Shown here one piece after another: positions 1-8,275 of a DNA stretch of 64,000 nt. A program made the position numbers and the translations under genes. Numbering within the stretch: the stretch's first letter is position 1; every line of letters begins with the position of its first letter. Source of the stretch: Streptomyces sp. BK208 (GTDB taxonomy: Bacteria > Actinomycetota > Actinomycetes > Streptomycetales > Streptomycetaceae). The stretch is taken from contig NZ_SOAV01000014.1 in NCBI RefSeq assembly GCF_004364245.1, positions 62,001 through 126,000 on the forward strand. Direction: 5' to 3'. Below the pieces are notes generated by a model, which was not told the origin of the DNA, ran no database searches, and was given only the letters and a program-made list of their open reading frames with translations.

Positions 1-1
1 C

Positions 2-463
2 CTGCACGAGGGGTGCGCGAGCGACTGGGCGCGGGCGGCGAAGCCGGGGGACACGATCGAGGCGACCGTCCAGGGCAGCGGCTTCGAAGAGCCGCGGCCC
101 CTCCCGTCGCGGGTCTTCGCGGTCGCCGACCCGGCCTCCCTGCCCGCCCTCAACTCCCTCCTGGACGCGCTGGGCCCCGTGCCCGCGACCGTCTGGTTCG
201 AGGGCGACCCCGCCGACGGCCTGCCCTTGCGCACCGTCCCCGGGCGGCACGAGGTCCGCGCGGTGCCCCGCCGGGACGCCGGGGCGCGGCTGGTGGCGCG
301 GGTGAAGGAGGAGCTGCCCGAGCTGCTGCGGGCCGCCTCCGAGCCGTACGTCTGGATCGCCTGCGACACGGCGACCACGCGGACGCTGGCCGCGTACGCC
401 CGCAAGGAGCTGGGCGTACCGAAGCAGCGGGTGAACGCGCTGGGGTACTGGCGCGCGACCTGA
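2..463 (+). CDS. Siderophore-interacting protein (SIP family), C-terminal part
   Basis: The window opens inside this gene; about 153 codons remain. SIP proteins are FAD/NAD(P)H ferric-siderophore reductases that release iron from imported siderophores in the cytoplasm. What is seen: an FADPASLPALNS-like segment (here FAVADPASLPALNS) that begins the NAD(P)H-binding half, then YVWIACDTATTRTL, and the family-typical end VNALGYWRAT (the usual form is GYWR near the C terminus). The N-terminal FAD-binding half lies upstream of the window. The next gene starts 25 bases on, on the same strand. Family assignment is by recognised motifs only; no siderophore gene cluster is visible inside the window. 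Confidence 0.8.
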   Translation: MHEGCASDWARAAKPGDTIEATVQGSGFEEPRPLPSRVFAVADPASLPALNSLLDALGPVPATVWFEGDPADGLPLRTVPGRHEVRAVPRRDAGARLVARVKEELPELLRAASEPYVWIACDTATTRTLAAYARKELGVPKQRVNALGYWRAT

Positions 464-488
464 GCCCCGACACGCGATCATCGTGACC

Positions 489-1091
489 ATGGACGTCACA
501 CTTCACCTCGCCCAGGACCCCGAGGCCGACGAACTCCTCGGGCGCAGTCCGCTCGCCGCGCTGGTCGGCATGCTGCTCGACCAGCAAGTGCCCATGGAGT
601 GGGCGTTCAAGGGCCCGTCGACCATCGCCCGGCGGATGGGCGCGGAGGACCTGGACGCGCACGACATCGCGGCCCACGACCCCGAGGCGTTCGCCGCGCT
701 GCTCTCCGAGAAGCCGGCCGTGCACCGCTATCCCGGTTCGATGGCGGGGCGGGTGCAGCAGCTGTGCCGGTACCTGGTCGAGACGTACGACGGTGACGCC
801 GAGGGCGTGTGGCGCGGGGTGTCCACCGGCAAGGAGCTGCTGAAGCGGCTCCAGGAACTGCCGGGCTTCGGCAAGCAGAAGGCCCAGATCTTCCTCGCGC
901 TGCTCGGCAAGCAGTTCGGCGTCCGCCCCGAGGGGTGGCGCGAGGCCGCGGGGGTGTACGGGGAGCCCGACTCCTTCCGGTCGGTCGCGGACATCCGGGG
1001 GCCGGAGTCGCTGACCAAGGTGCGGGCGCACAAGCAGGAGATGAAGGCGGCGGCCAAGGCGGCCAAGGCCGCGAAGACCTCCGGCACCTAG
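489..1091 (+). CDS. HhH-GPD base-excision DNA glycosylase-like protein
   Basis: A 200-residue protein of the HhH-GPD superfamily, actinobacterial small-glycosylase group. It is expected to act on damaged bases in DNA. The helix-hairpin-helix is visible as LPGFGKQKAQIFLALLGK near residues 120-137, and the N-terminal SPLAALVGMLLDQQVPMEWAF segment is typical of the group. The C terminus is a Lys/Ala-rich tail (KAAAKAAKAAK). ATG at 489 was chosen over an in-frame GTG two codons upstream; neither has a clear Shine-Dalgarno. It could be co-transcribed with the SIP gene ending 25 bases earlier. Substrate specificity cannot be told from the sequence. Confidence 0.75.
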   Translation: MDVTLHLAQDPEADELLGRSPLAALVGMLLDQQVPMEWAFKGPSTIARRMGAEDLDAHDIAAHDPEAFAALLSEKPAVHRYPGSMAGRVQQLCRYLVETYDGDAEGVWRGVSTGKELLKRLQELPGFGKQKAQIFLALLGKQFGVRPEGWREAAGVYGEPDSFRSVADIRGPESLTKVRAHKQEMKAAAKAAKAAKTSGT

Positions 1092-1153
1092 GACGTCAGC
1101 CCCGTGGACCCGCTCCGGTGGCGCGGGCGCCGGCGCCGCTCGCAGCATGGGGC

Positions 1154-1837
1154 ATGACCGAACCACCGAGCCCCTCCCCCGGCGGGACGCCGTACGACGA
1201 TCGCGGGGTGCACTCCCGGCACGGGACCCGCGGTCCGGGCGCCGGACGGCAGGAGCACGAGCCCGAGCCCGCCTTCGAGGGCCCCCTGCACGCGCTGTCC
1301 CGCGTCGCCTGGCAGACGGTGCTGTTCACCGGTGCCGCCTCGCTGGTCCTGGGCGTGCTGGTCCTGGTCTGGCCGCAGGCCTCGCTGCGCGCGGCCGGCG
1401 TGCTCTTCGGCCTCTACCTCGTCATCAGCGGCGTTCTGCAACTGGCCGCCGCCTTCGGCACGCACCGCAGGACCTCGCTGCGGGTGCTGGCCTTCATCAG
1501 CGGCGCCGTGTCGATCCTGCTGGGCCTGTTCTGCTTCCGCGGCCTCCTGCAGTCGGTGCTGCTGCTCGCGCTGTGGATCGGCATCGGCTGGCTGTTCCGC
1601 GGCGTCACGCAGATCGTGGCCGCCGCGCACGATCCGGCGATGCCGGCGCGCGGCTGGCACGTCGTCCTCGGCGTCGTCACCGTCGCCGCCGGCATCGTCC
1701 TGATCGACTCGCCGGTCGAGTCGGCCACCGTCCTCATGCTGGTCGGCGGCTGGTGGCTGATCGTCGTCGGCGTCGTCGAGATCGTCACCGCCGTACGGCT
1801 GCGCGGGCTCGCCGGCCGGACGCCCCGCGGCCTGTGA
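1154..1837 (+). CDS. HdeD-family (DUF308) membrane protein
   Basis: A 227-residue integral membrane protein. After a hydrophilic N-terminal tail of about 60 residues there are six hydrophobic segments arranged as three hairpins (residues about 60-80, 85-105, 115-135, 140-155, 172-190, 195-215), as in the acid-resistance protein HdeD and its actinobacterial relatives. The biochemical role of these proteins is unknown. ATG at 1154 gives a sensible cytoplasmic tail; an out-of-frame ATG lies seven bases upstream. It sits alone, 62 bases after the glycosylase gene. Confidence 0.75.
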   Translation: MTEPPSPSPGGTPYDDRGVHSRHGTRGPGAGRQEHEPEPAFEGPLHALSRVAWQTVLFTGAASLVLGVLVLVWPQASLRAAGVLFGLYLVISGVLQLAAAFGTHRRTSLRVLAFISGAVSILLGLFCFRGLLQSVLLLALWIGIGWLFRGVTQIVAAAHDPAMPARGWHVVLGVVTVAAGIVLIDSPVESATVLMLVGGWWLIVVGVVEIVTAVRLRGLAGRTPRGL

Positions 1838-1927
1838 CCGGCGCCCGCCCACCGCTCCGTACGCCGAGCGGGCGGTTCTCGTCCCCGGTGCGGTGGCCGG
1901 TGCACGCCGGGCGGGGACACGACTGAG

Positions 1928-2266
1928 GTGAGACCGGCACCGCACGCCGTCACCGCCGTCCGCGCCCGGGGCGCGTGTCTGCGGGCCCTGGTGCTGCTGC
2001 TCGTCCTGGTCGTGCCCTGCACGCCCGTGGCGGAGCGGGCGGTGCCGGTCGCGGCGGTGGCCGGTGCGGGCGGCGCGGCGGGGGAGTACGACCACCTCGA
2101 CACCGCCCTGCGCACTCCGGCCCGCGGCGTCCGGCGGGCGGCCGTGGTCCGGCCCCTCCCGCCGCACTTCGGGACCGACCACCGTTTCCTCCCGCGCCTC
2201 GACGCTCCTGCCGTGCGGGCCGCCGACCTCCCCCGCGGCCCGCGCTCCGTGGTTCTGCGCTGCTGA
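1928..2266 (+). CDS. Small putative exported protein, unknown function
   Basis: A 112-residue GTG-started frame. Residues 1-35 look like a signal peptide or membrane anchor: Arg-rich start, then LRALVLLLVLVVPC, with a Cys that could be a lipobox-like site but lacks a good LxxC consensus. The rest is Arg/Pro-rich without recognised motifs. No strong ribosome site. I do not recognise the family; coding is inferred from the hydrophobic leader and GC3 pattern. Confidence 0.45.
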   Translation: MRPAPHAVTAVRARGACLRALVLLLVLVVPCTPVAERAVPVAAVAGAGGAAGEYDHLDTALRTPARGVRRAAVVRPLPPHFGTDHRFLPRLDAPAVRAADLPRGPRSVVLRC

Positions 2267-2357
2267 CCGTCCCTCCCGGCCGCCGGCCCGCCCGCCGGTC
2301 CGCCGGTCCACCGCGAACAGGAACGGACACCCGGAGCACCAGGAACGAGGAATCCCC

Positions 2358-2492
2358 ATGCCCAACGACCCCTACGCCGTCCTGCGCGCCCTCCTGCGCG
2401 CCGAGGCTGCCCGCCGCGCTCCCAAGCCCGGCACCGCGCCGCGGGCAGCCGGCGAGCAGCGGCTCCCGTCGCGGGAATCGGGGCGCGGCTGA
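2358..2492 (+). CDS. Small hypothetical protein (44 aa)
   Basis: A short ATG frame with a purine-rich ribosome site (AGGAACGAGG ending about 7 bases before the ATG), encoding an Arg/Ala-rich basic protein starting MPNDPYAVLRALLRAEAARR. The first half would form an amphipathic helix. No family recognised. The good ribosome site is the main support. Confidence 0.4.
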   Translation: MPNDPYAVLRALLRAEAARRAPKPGTAPRAAGEQRLPSRESGRG

Positions 2493-2670
2493 CACCCGCC
2501 CGCCCACGGGCGGCGGAGGCGGGACACCTGGCGCCTCCGCCGCCGGGGACTCGTACGACGCCGGCCTCCCGGGCCCGTTGGCGCTTTGGTCCCGTTTACG
2601 GCGTCTTTTCCGGCGCCGCACTCCGGCGCCATGGCTGCGCCCGCATCGTCCGGGCCGGTAGGCTTTCCGT

Positions 2671-2967
2671 GTGATCTTCAAGCGCATCGGAAACGGCCGG
2701 CCGTACCCCGACCACGGCCGGGAAAGCACCCGGCAGTGGGCGGACGTCGCTCCGCGCCCGGTCCGCCTCGATCAGCTCGTGACGACCAAGGGCCAGCTCG
2801 ACCTGGAAACCCTTCTGGCCGAGGACTCCACCTTCTACGGCGACCTCTTCGCGCACGTCGTGAAGTGGCAGGGGGACCTGTACCTGGAGGACGGCCTGCA
2901 CCGGGCGGTGCGGGCCGCGCTGCAGCAGCGTCAGGTGCTGCACGCCCGCGTCCTCGAACTCGGCTGA
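2671..2967 (+). CDS. Conserved actinobacterial protein, VapB-antitoxin-like annotation
   Basis: A 98-residue GTG-started protein. The sequence (MIFKRIGNGRPYPDHGRES start; LDLETLLAEDSTFYGDLFAHVVKWQG core) is one I recognise as near-invariant across Streptomyces and often labelled a type II toxin-antitoxin VapB-family antitoxin. No PIN-domain toxin lies next to it, so that label should not be read as a functional toxin-antitoxin pair. The next gene, for a LytR_C protein, starts 124 bases downstream with its own promoter-like region. Role unknown. Confidence 0.75.
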   Translation: MIFKRIGNGRPYPDHGRESTRQWADVAPRPVRLDQLVTTKGQLDLETLLAEDSTFYGDLFAHVVKWQGDLYLEDGLHRAVRAALQQRQVLHARVLELG

Positions 2968-3091
2968 CCGGGCTCCCGCAGCCTTCCGGCGAGGCCGCGC
3001 TTGACCCTTTCGGGTTGCCTTGCGACCGAACCGCGGAACGTCGACTGATCATCTAATAGGCATCGCCGCTCCCGCGCATTACGCTGCGCCC

Positions 3092-3730
3092 ATGAGCATG
3101 CTGACTCCTCCCGGCATGGGCGGCCAGTACAAGATCACGGGGGGCAAGTACCCGCGGATGCGCCCGGCCCGGCGACGCGGCCGTCTCGCCTTCGTGGGCG
3201 TCGCCTGCGTCACCGTCCTCGCCGTGCTCGGCTGGGGGACGCTGCAGCTCATCGACGTCTTCACCGGCGGCGACAAGGCTTCGGCGGCCGGCGCCGCGGG
3301 CTGTGTCACCACGGCGCGGGCGAGCGCCTCGCCGGCCGCCGCGGTGCTGCCGAAGCCCGGTCAGATCACCGTCAACGTGCTCAACGCGACCACCCGCAGC
3401 GGCCTGGCGCAGAAGACCGCCGACGAGCTGAAGAAGCGCGGCTTCCGCGTGGGCGACGTGAGCAACGCGCCCAAGGAGTACGACAAGAAGGTCGAGGGCA
3501 CCGGCCTCCTGCTCGGCCCGGACGCCGCCCTGAAGAGCTCGCTGACCGTGCTCGGCACCCAGCTGTCCGGCGCCGAGCGCCGCACCGACGCGGCCCGCAA
3601 GGGTGCCGCCCTCGACCTGATCATCGGCAACGGCTTCAAGGGGCTGACGAAGCGGGCGGACGCCGACACGGCGCTGGCCGAGCTGGCCGCGCCGCGGCCG
3701 GCGCCCGCCGCGAAGAAGAAGAGCTGCTGA
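3092..3730 (+). CDS. LytR C-terminal domain membrane-anchored protein
   Basis: A 212-residue protein with a basic cytoplasmic N terminus (RPARRRGR), one transmembrane segment at about residues 30-50 (LAFVGVACVTVLAVLGWGTLQLI), a low-complexity linker, and a LytR_C domain from about residue 88 to 185 (ITVNVLNATTRSGLAQKTADELKKRGF, then GLLLGPDA). LytR_C domains accompany LCP cell-envelope transferases; here the domain is alone, as in several actinobacterial envelope proteins. ATG at 3092 is preceded by an AT-richer region. The gene converges on upp across a short hairpin. Confidence 0.8.
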   Translation: MSMLTPPGMGGQYKITGGKYPRMRPARRRGRLAFVGVACVTVLAVLGWGTLQLIDVFTGGDKASAAGAAGCVTTARASASPAAAVLPKPGQITVNVLNATTRSGLAQKTADELKKRGFRVGDVSNAPKEYDKKVEGTGLLLGPDAALKSSLTVLGTQLSGAERRTDAARKGAALDLIIGNGFKGLTKRADADTALAELAAPRPAPAAKKKSC

Positions 3731-3735
3731 GCAGC

Positions 3736-3759
3736 GGCCCCGGGCCCTGTCCGGGGTCC
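3736..3759. terminator. Hairpin between convergent LytR_C gene and upp
   Basis: GGCCCCGG and CCGGGGTC arms (one G-T pair) separated by a 7-base loop lie in the 28-base gap between the two convergent stop codons; likely a shared bidirectional terminator. Confidence 0.5.
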
Positions 3760-4394
3760 TACTCGGCCGCTCCGTACATCCGGTCGCCCGCGTCGCCGAG
3801 GCCCGGCACGATGTAGCCCTGCTCGTTGAGACGCTCGTCGACCGAGGCCGTCACGACGGTCACCGGGGTGCCGGCCAGCTCGCGCTCCATCACCTCGACG
3901 CCCTCGGGGGCCGCCAGCAGCACCACGGCCGTGACGTCGTCGGCGCCGCGCCTGATCAGCTCCTGGATGGCGGCGACCAGCGTGCCGCCGGTGGCCAGCA
4001 TCGGGTCCAGGACGTACACCTGGCGTCCCGAGAGGTCGTCCGGCATGCGGGTGGCGTAGGTGGAGGCCTGCAGCGTCTCCTCGTTGCGCACCATGCCGAG
4101 GAAGCCCACCTCGGCGGTCGGCAGCAGCCGGACCATGCCGTCGAGCATGCCGAGACCGGCGCGCAGGATCGGCACCACCAGCGGGCGCGGGTGGGAGAGC
4201 TTGACGCCGGTGGTCTGCGTGACCGGCGTCTGGATGTCGACCTGTTCGGTGCGCACGTCGCGCGTGGCCTCGTAGGCGAGCAGGGTGACCAGCTCGTCGG
4301 CGAGACGGCGGAAGGTCGCGGAGTCGGTGCGCTGGTCGCGCAGCGTGGTGAGCTTGTGGGCGACCAGGGGGTGGTCGACGACGTGGAGACGCAT
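3759..4394 (-). CDS. upp: Uracil phosphoribosyltransferase
   Basis: A 211-residue type I phosphoribosyltransferase that converts uracil and PRPP to UMP in pyrimidine salvage. Seen: the PRPP-binding loop VYVLDPMLATGGTL at about residues 122-135, the substrate-region PILRAGLGMLDGM at about 76-88, and the C-terminal uracil-recognition stretch RLNEQGYIVPGLGDAGDRMYG. Length matches the usual 208-212 residues. ATG at 4394 gives the conserved start MRLHVVDHPLVAHKLT. It is transcribed away from the following small gene and converges on the LytR_C gene. Confidence 0.97.
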   Translation of the reverse strand: MRLHVVDHPLVAHKLTTLRDQRTDSATFRRLADELVTLLAYEATRDVRTEQVDIQTPVTQTTGVKLSHPRPLVVPILRAGLGMLDGMVRLLPTAEVGFLGMVRNEETLQASTYATRMPDDLSGRQVYVLDPMLATGGTLVAAIQELIRRGADDVTAVVLLAAPEGVEVMERELAGTPVTVVTASVDERLNEQGYIVPGLGDAGDRMYGAAE

Positions 4395-4532
4395 GTCCCC
4401 CACAGTAACCGGGCCCCGTGGGGGCGGCGTCCCCGCGGCGGGCAAGGCCCCGGACCCGGCTCCACTCGTTCGCGGGCGTCAAACCGCCCGAGTGGGGGAA
4501 GGCGGGAAGGACGGACGCTGGGTGGTGAGACT

Positions 4533-4817
4533 GTGCCTGACCGGGACTTCCACGACACACGGTCCTCCGGGACGGACCGGAGGACGGGACGCGGGGCCGA
4601 ACCGAGTGCGGTGCCGGAGCGCGGGCCGGACCGCGGACCGGACCGCGCCACGCCGCGGGAGCGCGAGCTGGAACGCGAGGCCGAACGGCGTCGGCGCCGG
4701 GCCCAGTTCCTGCGCGACCTGGCGGAGGCCCGCCAGCTGCGGGACCGCGTGCAGCCGCGCCGCGCCAAGACCGCCCGGCTGCGGCACGCGATGCGCATGC
4801 GCACCTTCCGCTGGTAG
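4533..4817 (+). CDS. Conserved small Arg-rich protein
   Basis: A 94-residue, very basic protein starting at GTG (VPDRDFHDTRSSG). The second half is a charged helix (PRERELEREAERRRRRAQFLRDLAEARQLRDRVQPRRAKTARL) ending MRMRTFRW. I recognise this end as conserved in Streptomyces between upp and the tadA region. It has no known domain and its role is unknown; the charge pattern suggests nucleic-acid binding or a coiled coil, which is inference. Confidence 0.6.
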   Translation: MPDRDFHDTRSSGTDRRTGRGAEPSAVPERGPDRGPDRATPRERELEREAERRRRRAQFLRDLAEARQLRDRVQPRRAKTARLRHAMRMRTFRW

Positions 4818-4880
4818 CCCAGCCCCGGCCCGCCTCCACCCGCGGCCACGGCCCGGGCCCGGGGCTCCCGGGGTCCCCGG

Positions 4881-4968
4881 CCCCCGGCCTCGCGACCTTG
4901 CGGCTCCCGGCCCCCGGCCTCGCGACCTTGCGGCTCCCGGCTCCGGGCTCCGGGCTCCGGGCTCCCGG
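4881..4968. repeat. Tandem 30-bp repeat followed by 7-bp CTCCGGG repeats
   Basis: Two exact head-to-tail copies of a 30-base unit (4881-4910, 4911-4940; unit begins CCCCCGGCCTCGCGACCTTG) run into three CTCCGGG heptamers ending at about 4968. The tract lies in a non-coding gap of 478 bases between the small basic protein and the tadA-associated gene. The rest of that gap shows no gene. Confidence 0.8.
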
Positions 4969-5295
4969 CCGGCCTCGCCGAGAACTTCCTGAGCCGGCCG
5001 GGGAAGATCGTGCGCCGCGCCGATGTTGGTGGTGACGGACGTACCCGGGGACGGCGAGAATCCGCGTACGATCCGCACGTGGCGGCGACGAGGGCGCTGC
5101 TGGGCGGCTGTCCGGGAGCGCACCTTCCGGGAAGCCGGTCAAAACAGCCGGACACAGGGCGCCGAAGACGTCCCCTGAGTGCCTTGTTTCTGCCACGATT
5201 CCGAGTGGGTGGGGCTCGGAGCACCGCTCCCCCGCCCGTAGCCTCCGCCGGGGGGATCCCCAACCGGCACGCCTAGGACCAGTGGGAGAGTCACG

Positions 5296-5856
5296 GTGTA
5301 CTTCGCCGCACTGCTCGCGCGCACCGAAGACGGGTGGGAAGCGAGCGACACAGAGCTCGACGATGTGGAAACCCTGTCGGATCTTGCCGACCTGGCCCGG
5401 GAGGCCTCTCCCGACGAGGACACGGTGCTCGTGCTGATCGAGCAGGAGGACGCGTGGTTCGGAGTCGTCCGGGTGGACGGCGAGGAGGACCCTCGCATCT
5501 ACGTCTCGGACGCGGCCGCGGCCGCCCGCAGCAGCTACGGCGAGATCCTGCTCACCGACGAGCTGCTCGGCCGGGAACCGGGTGAGGACGGCGACGACCT
5601 CGACGCCCTCGACCTCGACGGCACGGAGGACGGCGAGTCCGACGACGACGCGGACGAGGACGACGACGGCGTCGGCGACGGCTCCGCCGCGGCCGCCCCT
5701 TCGGGTGAGGCCGTGCCGCACGGGCCGGTCGGCGACGCGGAGGTCCTCGACGACCTCGGCGTGAGCGAGAAGGAACTGCGCTCGATGTCCGGGGACGCGG
5801 TCGGGGAGATCGCCGAGGCGCTCGGGGTCTCGGACGTCCTGGAGACCGTCCGCTGA
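5296..5856 (+). CDS. tRNA adenosine deaminase-associated acidic protein
   Basis: A 186-residue protein starting at GTG (VYFAALLARTEDGWEA). It has a compact N-terminal domain (to about residue 90) and a very acidic linker of Asp/Glu from about 95 to 125 (DDLDALDLDGTEDGESDDDADEDDD), then a short C-terminal helical segment (LDDLGVSEKELRSMSG). This matches the actinobacterial family always found directly upstream of tadA. A GGGAGAG ribosome site precedes the GTG. The function is unproven; genetic linkage suggests a partner or chaperone of TadA. Confidence 0.85.
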   Translation: MYFAALLARTEDGWEASDTELDDVETLSDLADLAREASPDEDTVLVLIEQEDAWFGVVRVDGEEDPRIYVSDAAAAARSSYGEILLTDELLGREPGEDGDDLDALDLDGTEDGESDDDADEDDDGVGDGSAAAAPSGEAVPHGPVGDAEVLDDLGVSEKELRSMSGDAVGEIAEALGVSDVLETVR

Positions 5857-5900
5857 CCGCGCCGGCCGAGGAGGACCCCGAGGAGGCACCGCCCGACCCG

Positions 5901-6356
5901 GTGCGCGACCCGTGGCGGGCAGCGATGCGGCTCGCCCTGGCCGAGGCCGGGCGGGCCGCGGAGGGCGGGGACGTACCGGTCGGCGCCGTCGTCCTGGCGC
6001 CGGACCGCCGTACCGTGCTCTCCGCGGGGTACAACGAGCGCGAGGCCACCGGCGACCCGACGGCCCACGCGGAGGTCCTCGCCGTCCGGCGGGCCGCCGC
6101 GGTACTGGGCGAGTGGCGGCTGACCGGCTGCACGCTCGTCGTCACCCTGGAGCCCTGCACGATGTGCGCGGGCGCGCTCGTGCAGTCCCGCGTGGACCGG
6201 GTGGTCTACGGCGCCCGGGACGACAAGGCGGGCGCGGCCGGCTCCCTGTGGGACCTCGTCCGCGACCGTCGGCTCAACCACCGTCCCGAGGTCGTCGAGG
6301 GCGTGCTCGCGGACGACTGCGCCCACCTGCTCACGGACTTCTTCCGCGACCGCTGA
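5901..6356 (+). CDS. tadA: tRNA-specific adenosine-34 deaminase TadA
   Basis: Converts A34 to inosine in the wobble position of tRNA-Arg(ACG), which is itself encoded in this window. Zinc-deaminase motifs are complete: THAE-type AHAEV (His about residue 56, Glu 58 from the GTG at 5901) and PCTMC (Cys 86 and 89). Length of 151 residues is normal. The start is uncertain: the frame stays open upstream to a CTG at 5853 that overlaps the previous stop codon (reading LTAPAEEDPEEAPPDP), while ATG at 5925 would also keep the whole fold. The tight link to the acidic protein implies translational coupling. Confidence 0.92.
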   Translation: MRDPWRAAMRLALAEAGRAAEGGDVPVGAVVLAPDRRTVLSAGYNEREATGDPTAHAEVLAVRRAAAVLGEWRLTGCTLVVTLEPCTMCAGALVQSRVDRVVYGARDDKAGAAGSLWDLVRDRRLNHRPEVVEGVLADDCAHLLTDFFRDR

Positions 6357-6491
6357 CCCGCGCCGCACGAGGGCGCGGGCCGCCGTCCGGACAGGGGCCC
6401 GGACGAGTGGCCGGACAGGGGCCCGGACGGGTGTCCGTCGGGCGCGATACCGATTTCGGAGCATGCCGCCCCGTGCTGTAAGGTCTCTCTC

Positions 6492-6576
6492 GGTAGCGTG
6501 TCCGAGCGGCCGAAGGAGCTCGCCTCGAAAGCGAGTGTGGCGCAAGTCACCGAGGGTTCAAATCCCTCCGCTACCG
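6492..6576 (+). tRNA. tRNA-Ser(CGA)
   Basis: An 85-nt class II tRNA: acceptor GGTAGCG/CGCTACC with discriminator G, anticodon stem CTCGC/GCGAG around loop CTCGAAA (anticodon CGA, reading UCG), long variable arm, and T loop TTCAAAT. CCA is not encoded. Confidence 0.97.
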
Positions 6577-6581
6577 CTCTT

Positions 6582-6611
6582 GAAGGGCCCCGTCGAAAGA
6601 CGGGGCCCTTC
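6582..6611 (+). terminator. Terminator after tRNA-Ser(CGA)
   Basis: Perfect 13-bp stem GAAGGGCCCCGTC / GACGGGGCCCTTC with a GAAA tetraloop starts 6 bases after the tRNA. Confidence 0.9.
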
Positions 6612-6665
6612 GTGCGATCATGAGCGACCGACAGGCATGGGTCGAAAGGGACAGGGGAGGCCGCG

Positions 6666-6842
6666 GTGGCGGTGAACTCGAAGAAGATCGCCGTCTATGT
6701 GCTCGTGGTCTTCGTGCTGTACGTGATCATCACTGATCCGGCCAAGGCAGCCGACTACGTGCAGATAGGTTTCCAGGGCATATCCGACGCGGCGGGCGCC
6801 GTGGGCGACTTCATGACCTGGGCCGCCAACGGAGGAGAGTGA
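6666..6842 (+). CDS. Small conserved membrane protein (58 aa)
   Basis: GTG-started frame for a 58-residue protein: short basic start (VAVNSKKIA), one membrane helix (VYVLVVFVLYVIITD), then an amphipathic tail (YVQIGFQGISDAAGAVGDFMTWAANGGE). The stop TGA overlaps the ATG of the next gene (TGATG), which supports real translation and coupling. I recognise the sequence type as conserved in Streptomyces; function unknown. Confidence 0.75.
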   Translation: MAVNSKKIAVYVLVVFVLYVIITDPAKAADYVQIGFQGISDAAGAVGDFMTWAANGGE

Positions 6843-7135
6843 TGATCCGCCATCTCGTGCTGTTCAAGCTGAACGACGGCGTCGAGCGCGACGACCCGCG
6901 CGTCGTGGAGGGCGTCGAGGCCTTCCGGGCGCTCGGCGGCCAGATCGAGGACCTCCGCTTCTGGGAGTGTGCCTGGAACATCAGCGACCGGCCCATCGCC
7001 TACGACTTCGCCATCAACTCGGCCGTGGACGACGCCGACGCCCTGAAGCGCTACCTCGAACACCCGGCGCACCAGGCGGGTGTCGCGCTGTGGCGCGAGT
7101 TCGCCACCTGGGTGATCGCCGACTACGAGTTCTAG
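6842..7135 (+). CDS. Dabb-family (stress-responsive alpha/beta barrel) protein
   Basis: A 97-residue single-domain protein of the dimeric alpha/beta-barrel (Dabb) family: MIRHLVLFKLNDGV at the start, central conserved DFAINSAVDDADALKRYLEHPAHQ, and the end FATWVIADYEF. Family members range from stress proteins of unknown role to polyketide cyclases. ATG at 6842 overlaps the upstream stop codon; a GTG one codon earlier is the alternative. No biosynthetic neighbours suggest a substrate. Confidence 0.85.
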   Translation: MIRHLVLFKLNDGVERDDPRVVEGVEAFRALGGQIEDLRFWECAWNISDRPIAYDFAINSAVDDADALKRYLEHPAHQAGVALWREFATWVIADYEF

Positions 7136-7327
7136 TACGACCGCAGGCCCCCACGGCGCTCCGGACCGTGCCCCGGCCCCGCACCAGCTCGGTGCGGGGC
7201 CGTTCCGCGTTCACTCAACACGACGGTATGCGGTGCTTGCACACAGTGGACATGTCTTGTGATGCTATGACCGCTTTTGACGGATGAGTTGACGGAGAAG
7301 TTGACAGATCACGAGGTGGAGTTGACC

Positions 7328-8167
7328 GTGCCGGCCAGTACTGCGCCTCAAGCACCGCCCGCACCGCCCGCCCAGGCCCAGGAGGCACCCGCGCCGCAGC
7401 GCAGCCGGGGCGCCGACACCCGGGCCCTGACCCAGGTGCTCTTCGGCGAACTGAAGGACCTCACCCCGGGCACGCCGGAGCACGACCGGGTGCGCGCCGC
7501 GCTCATCGAGGCCAACCTCCCGCTGGTGCGCTACGCCGCGGCCCGGTTCCGCTCCCGCAACGAGCCGATGGAGGACGTCGTCCAGGTCGGCACCATCGGG
7601 CTCATCAACGCCATCGACCGCTTCGACCCGGAGCGGGGGGTGCAGTTCCCGACGTTCGCCATGCCCACGGTGGTGGGGGAGATCAAGCGGTACTTCCGCG
7701 ACAACGTCCGCACGGTGCACGTGCCGCGCCGGCTGCACGAGCTGTGGGTGCAGGTAAACAGCGCCACCGAGGACCTGACCACCGCCTTCGGGCGCTCCCC
7801 GACGACCGCCGAGATCGCCGAGCGGCTGCGCATCACCGAGGAGGAGGTGCTGTCCTGCATCGAGGCGGGACGGTCCTACCACGCCACCTCGCTGGAGGCC
7901 GCCCAGGAGGGCGACGGGCTGCCCGGGCTGCTCGACCGGCTCGGCTACGAGGACCCGGCCCTCGACGGGGTCGAGCACCGCGACCTGGTGCGTCACCTGC
8001 TCGTCCAACTCCCCGAGCGGGAGCAGCGGATCCTGCTGCTGCGCTACTACAGCAACCTGACGCAGTCCCAGATCAGCGCGGAACTCGGCGTCTCCCAGAT
8101 GCACGTCTCGCGGCTGCTGGCCCGCAGTTTCCAGCGGTTGAGGTCCGCGAACCGGATCGACGCGTAA
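7328..8167 (+). CDS. sigF: RNA polymerase sigma factor SigF (SigB/SigF family)
   Basis: A 279-residue group 3 sigma factor. Region 2 is clear (LPLVRYAAARFRSRNEPMEDVVQVGTIGLINAIDRFD, then FPTFAMPTVVGEIKRYFRD), region 3 follows, and region 4 ends with the helix-turn-helix LTQSQISAELGVSQMHVSRLLARSF. In S. coelicolor SigF is needed late in spore maturation, and sigF and sigN are neighbours, as here. GTG at 7328 gives the recalled start MPASTAPQAPPAPP and has a GTGGAG ribosome site 8 bases upstream; in-frame TTG codons extend to 7277. Such factors are normally held by RsbW-type anti-sigma proteins, one of which may be encoded at 57.2 kb. Confidence 0.9.
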   Translation: MPASTAPQAPPAPPAQAQEAPAPQRSRGADTRALTQVLFGELKDLTPGTPEHDRVRAALIEANLPLVRYAAARFRSRNEPMEDVVQVGTIGLINAIDRFDPERGVQFPTFAMPTVVGEIKRYFRDNVRTVHVPRRLHELWVQVNSATEDLTTAFGRSPTTAEIAERLRITEEEVLSCIEAGRSYHATSLEAAQEGDGLPGLLDRLGYEDPALDGVEHRDLVRHLLVQLPEREQRILLLRYYSNLTQSQISAELGVSQMHVSRLLARSFQRLRSANRIDA

Positions 8168-8275
8168 GCTCGACAGGGATCAGCGCAGGATCGAAAGCGC
8201 GAGCGAGGGGTCACCGGGAAGAGCGAATCGCTCACCAGGGCCGTTGCGGGCGGAATCGGGCTGAAAGCCCGTCAG

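Noticed and set aside
2671..2967. A functional toxin-antitoxin pair, from the VapB-like label
   Set aside because: There is no PIN-domain toxin gene next to it; the protein is a conserved single gene in Streptomyces.
3361..5889. Long minus-strand frame crossing LytR_C, upp and the tadA region
   Set aside because: It crosses several real genes in shifted frame and non-coding repeats; its product has no domain.
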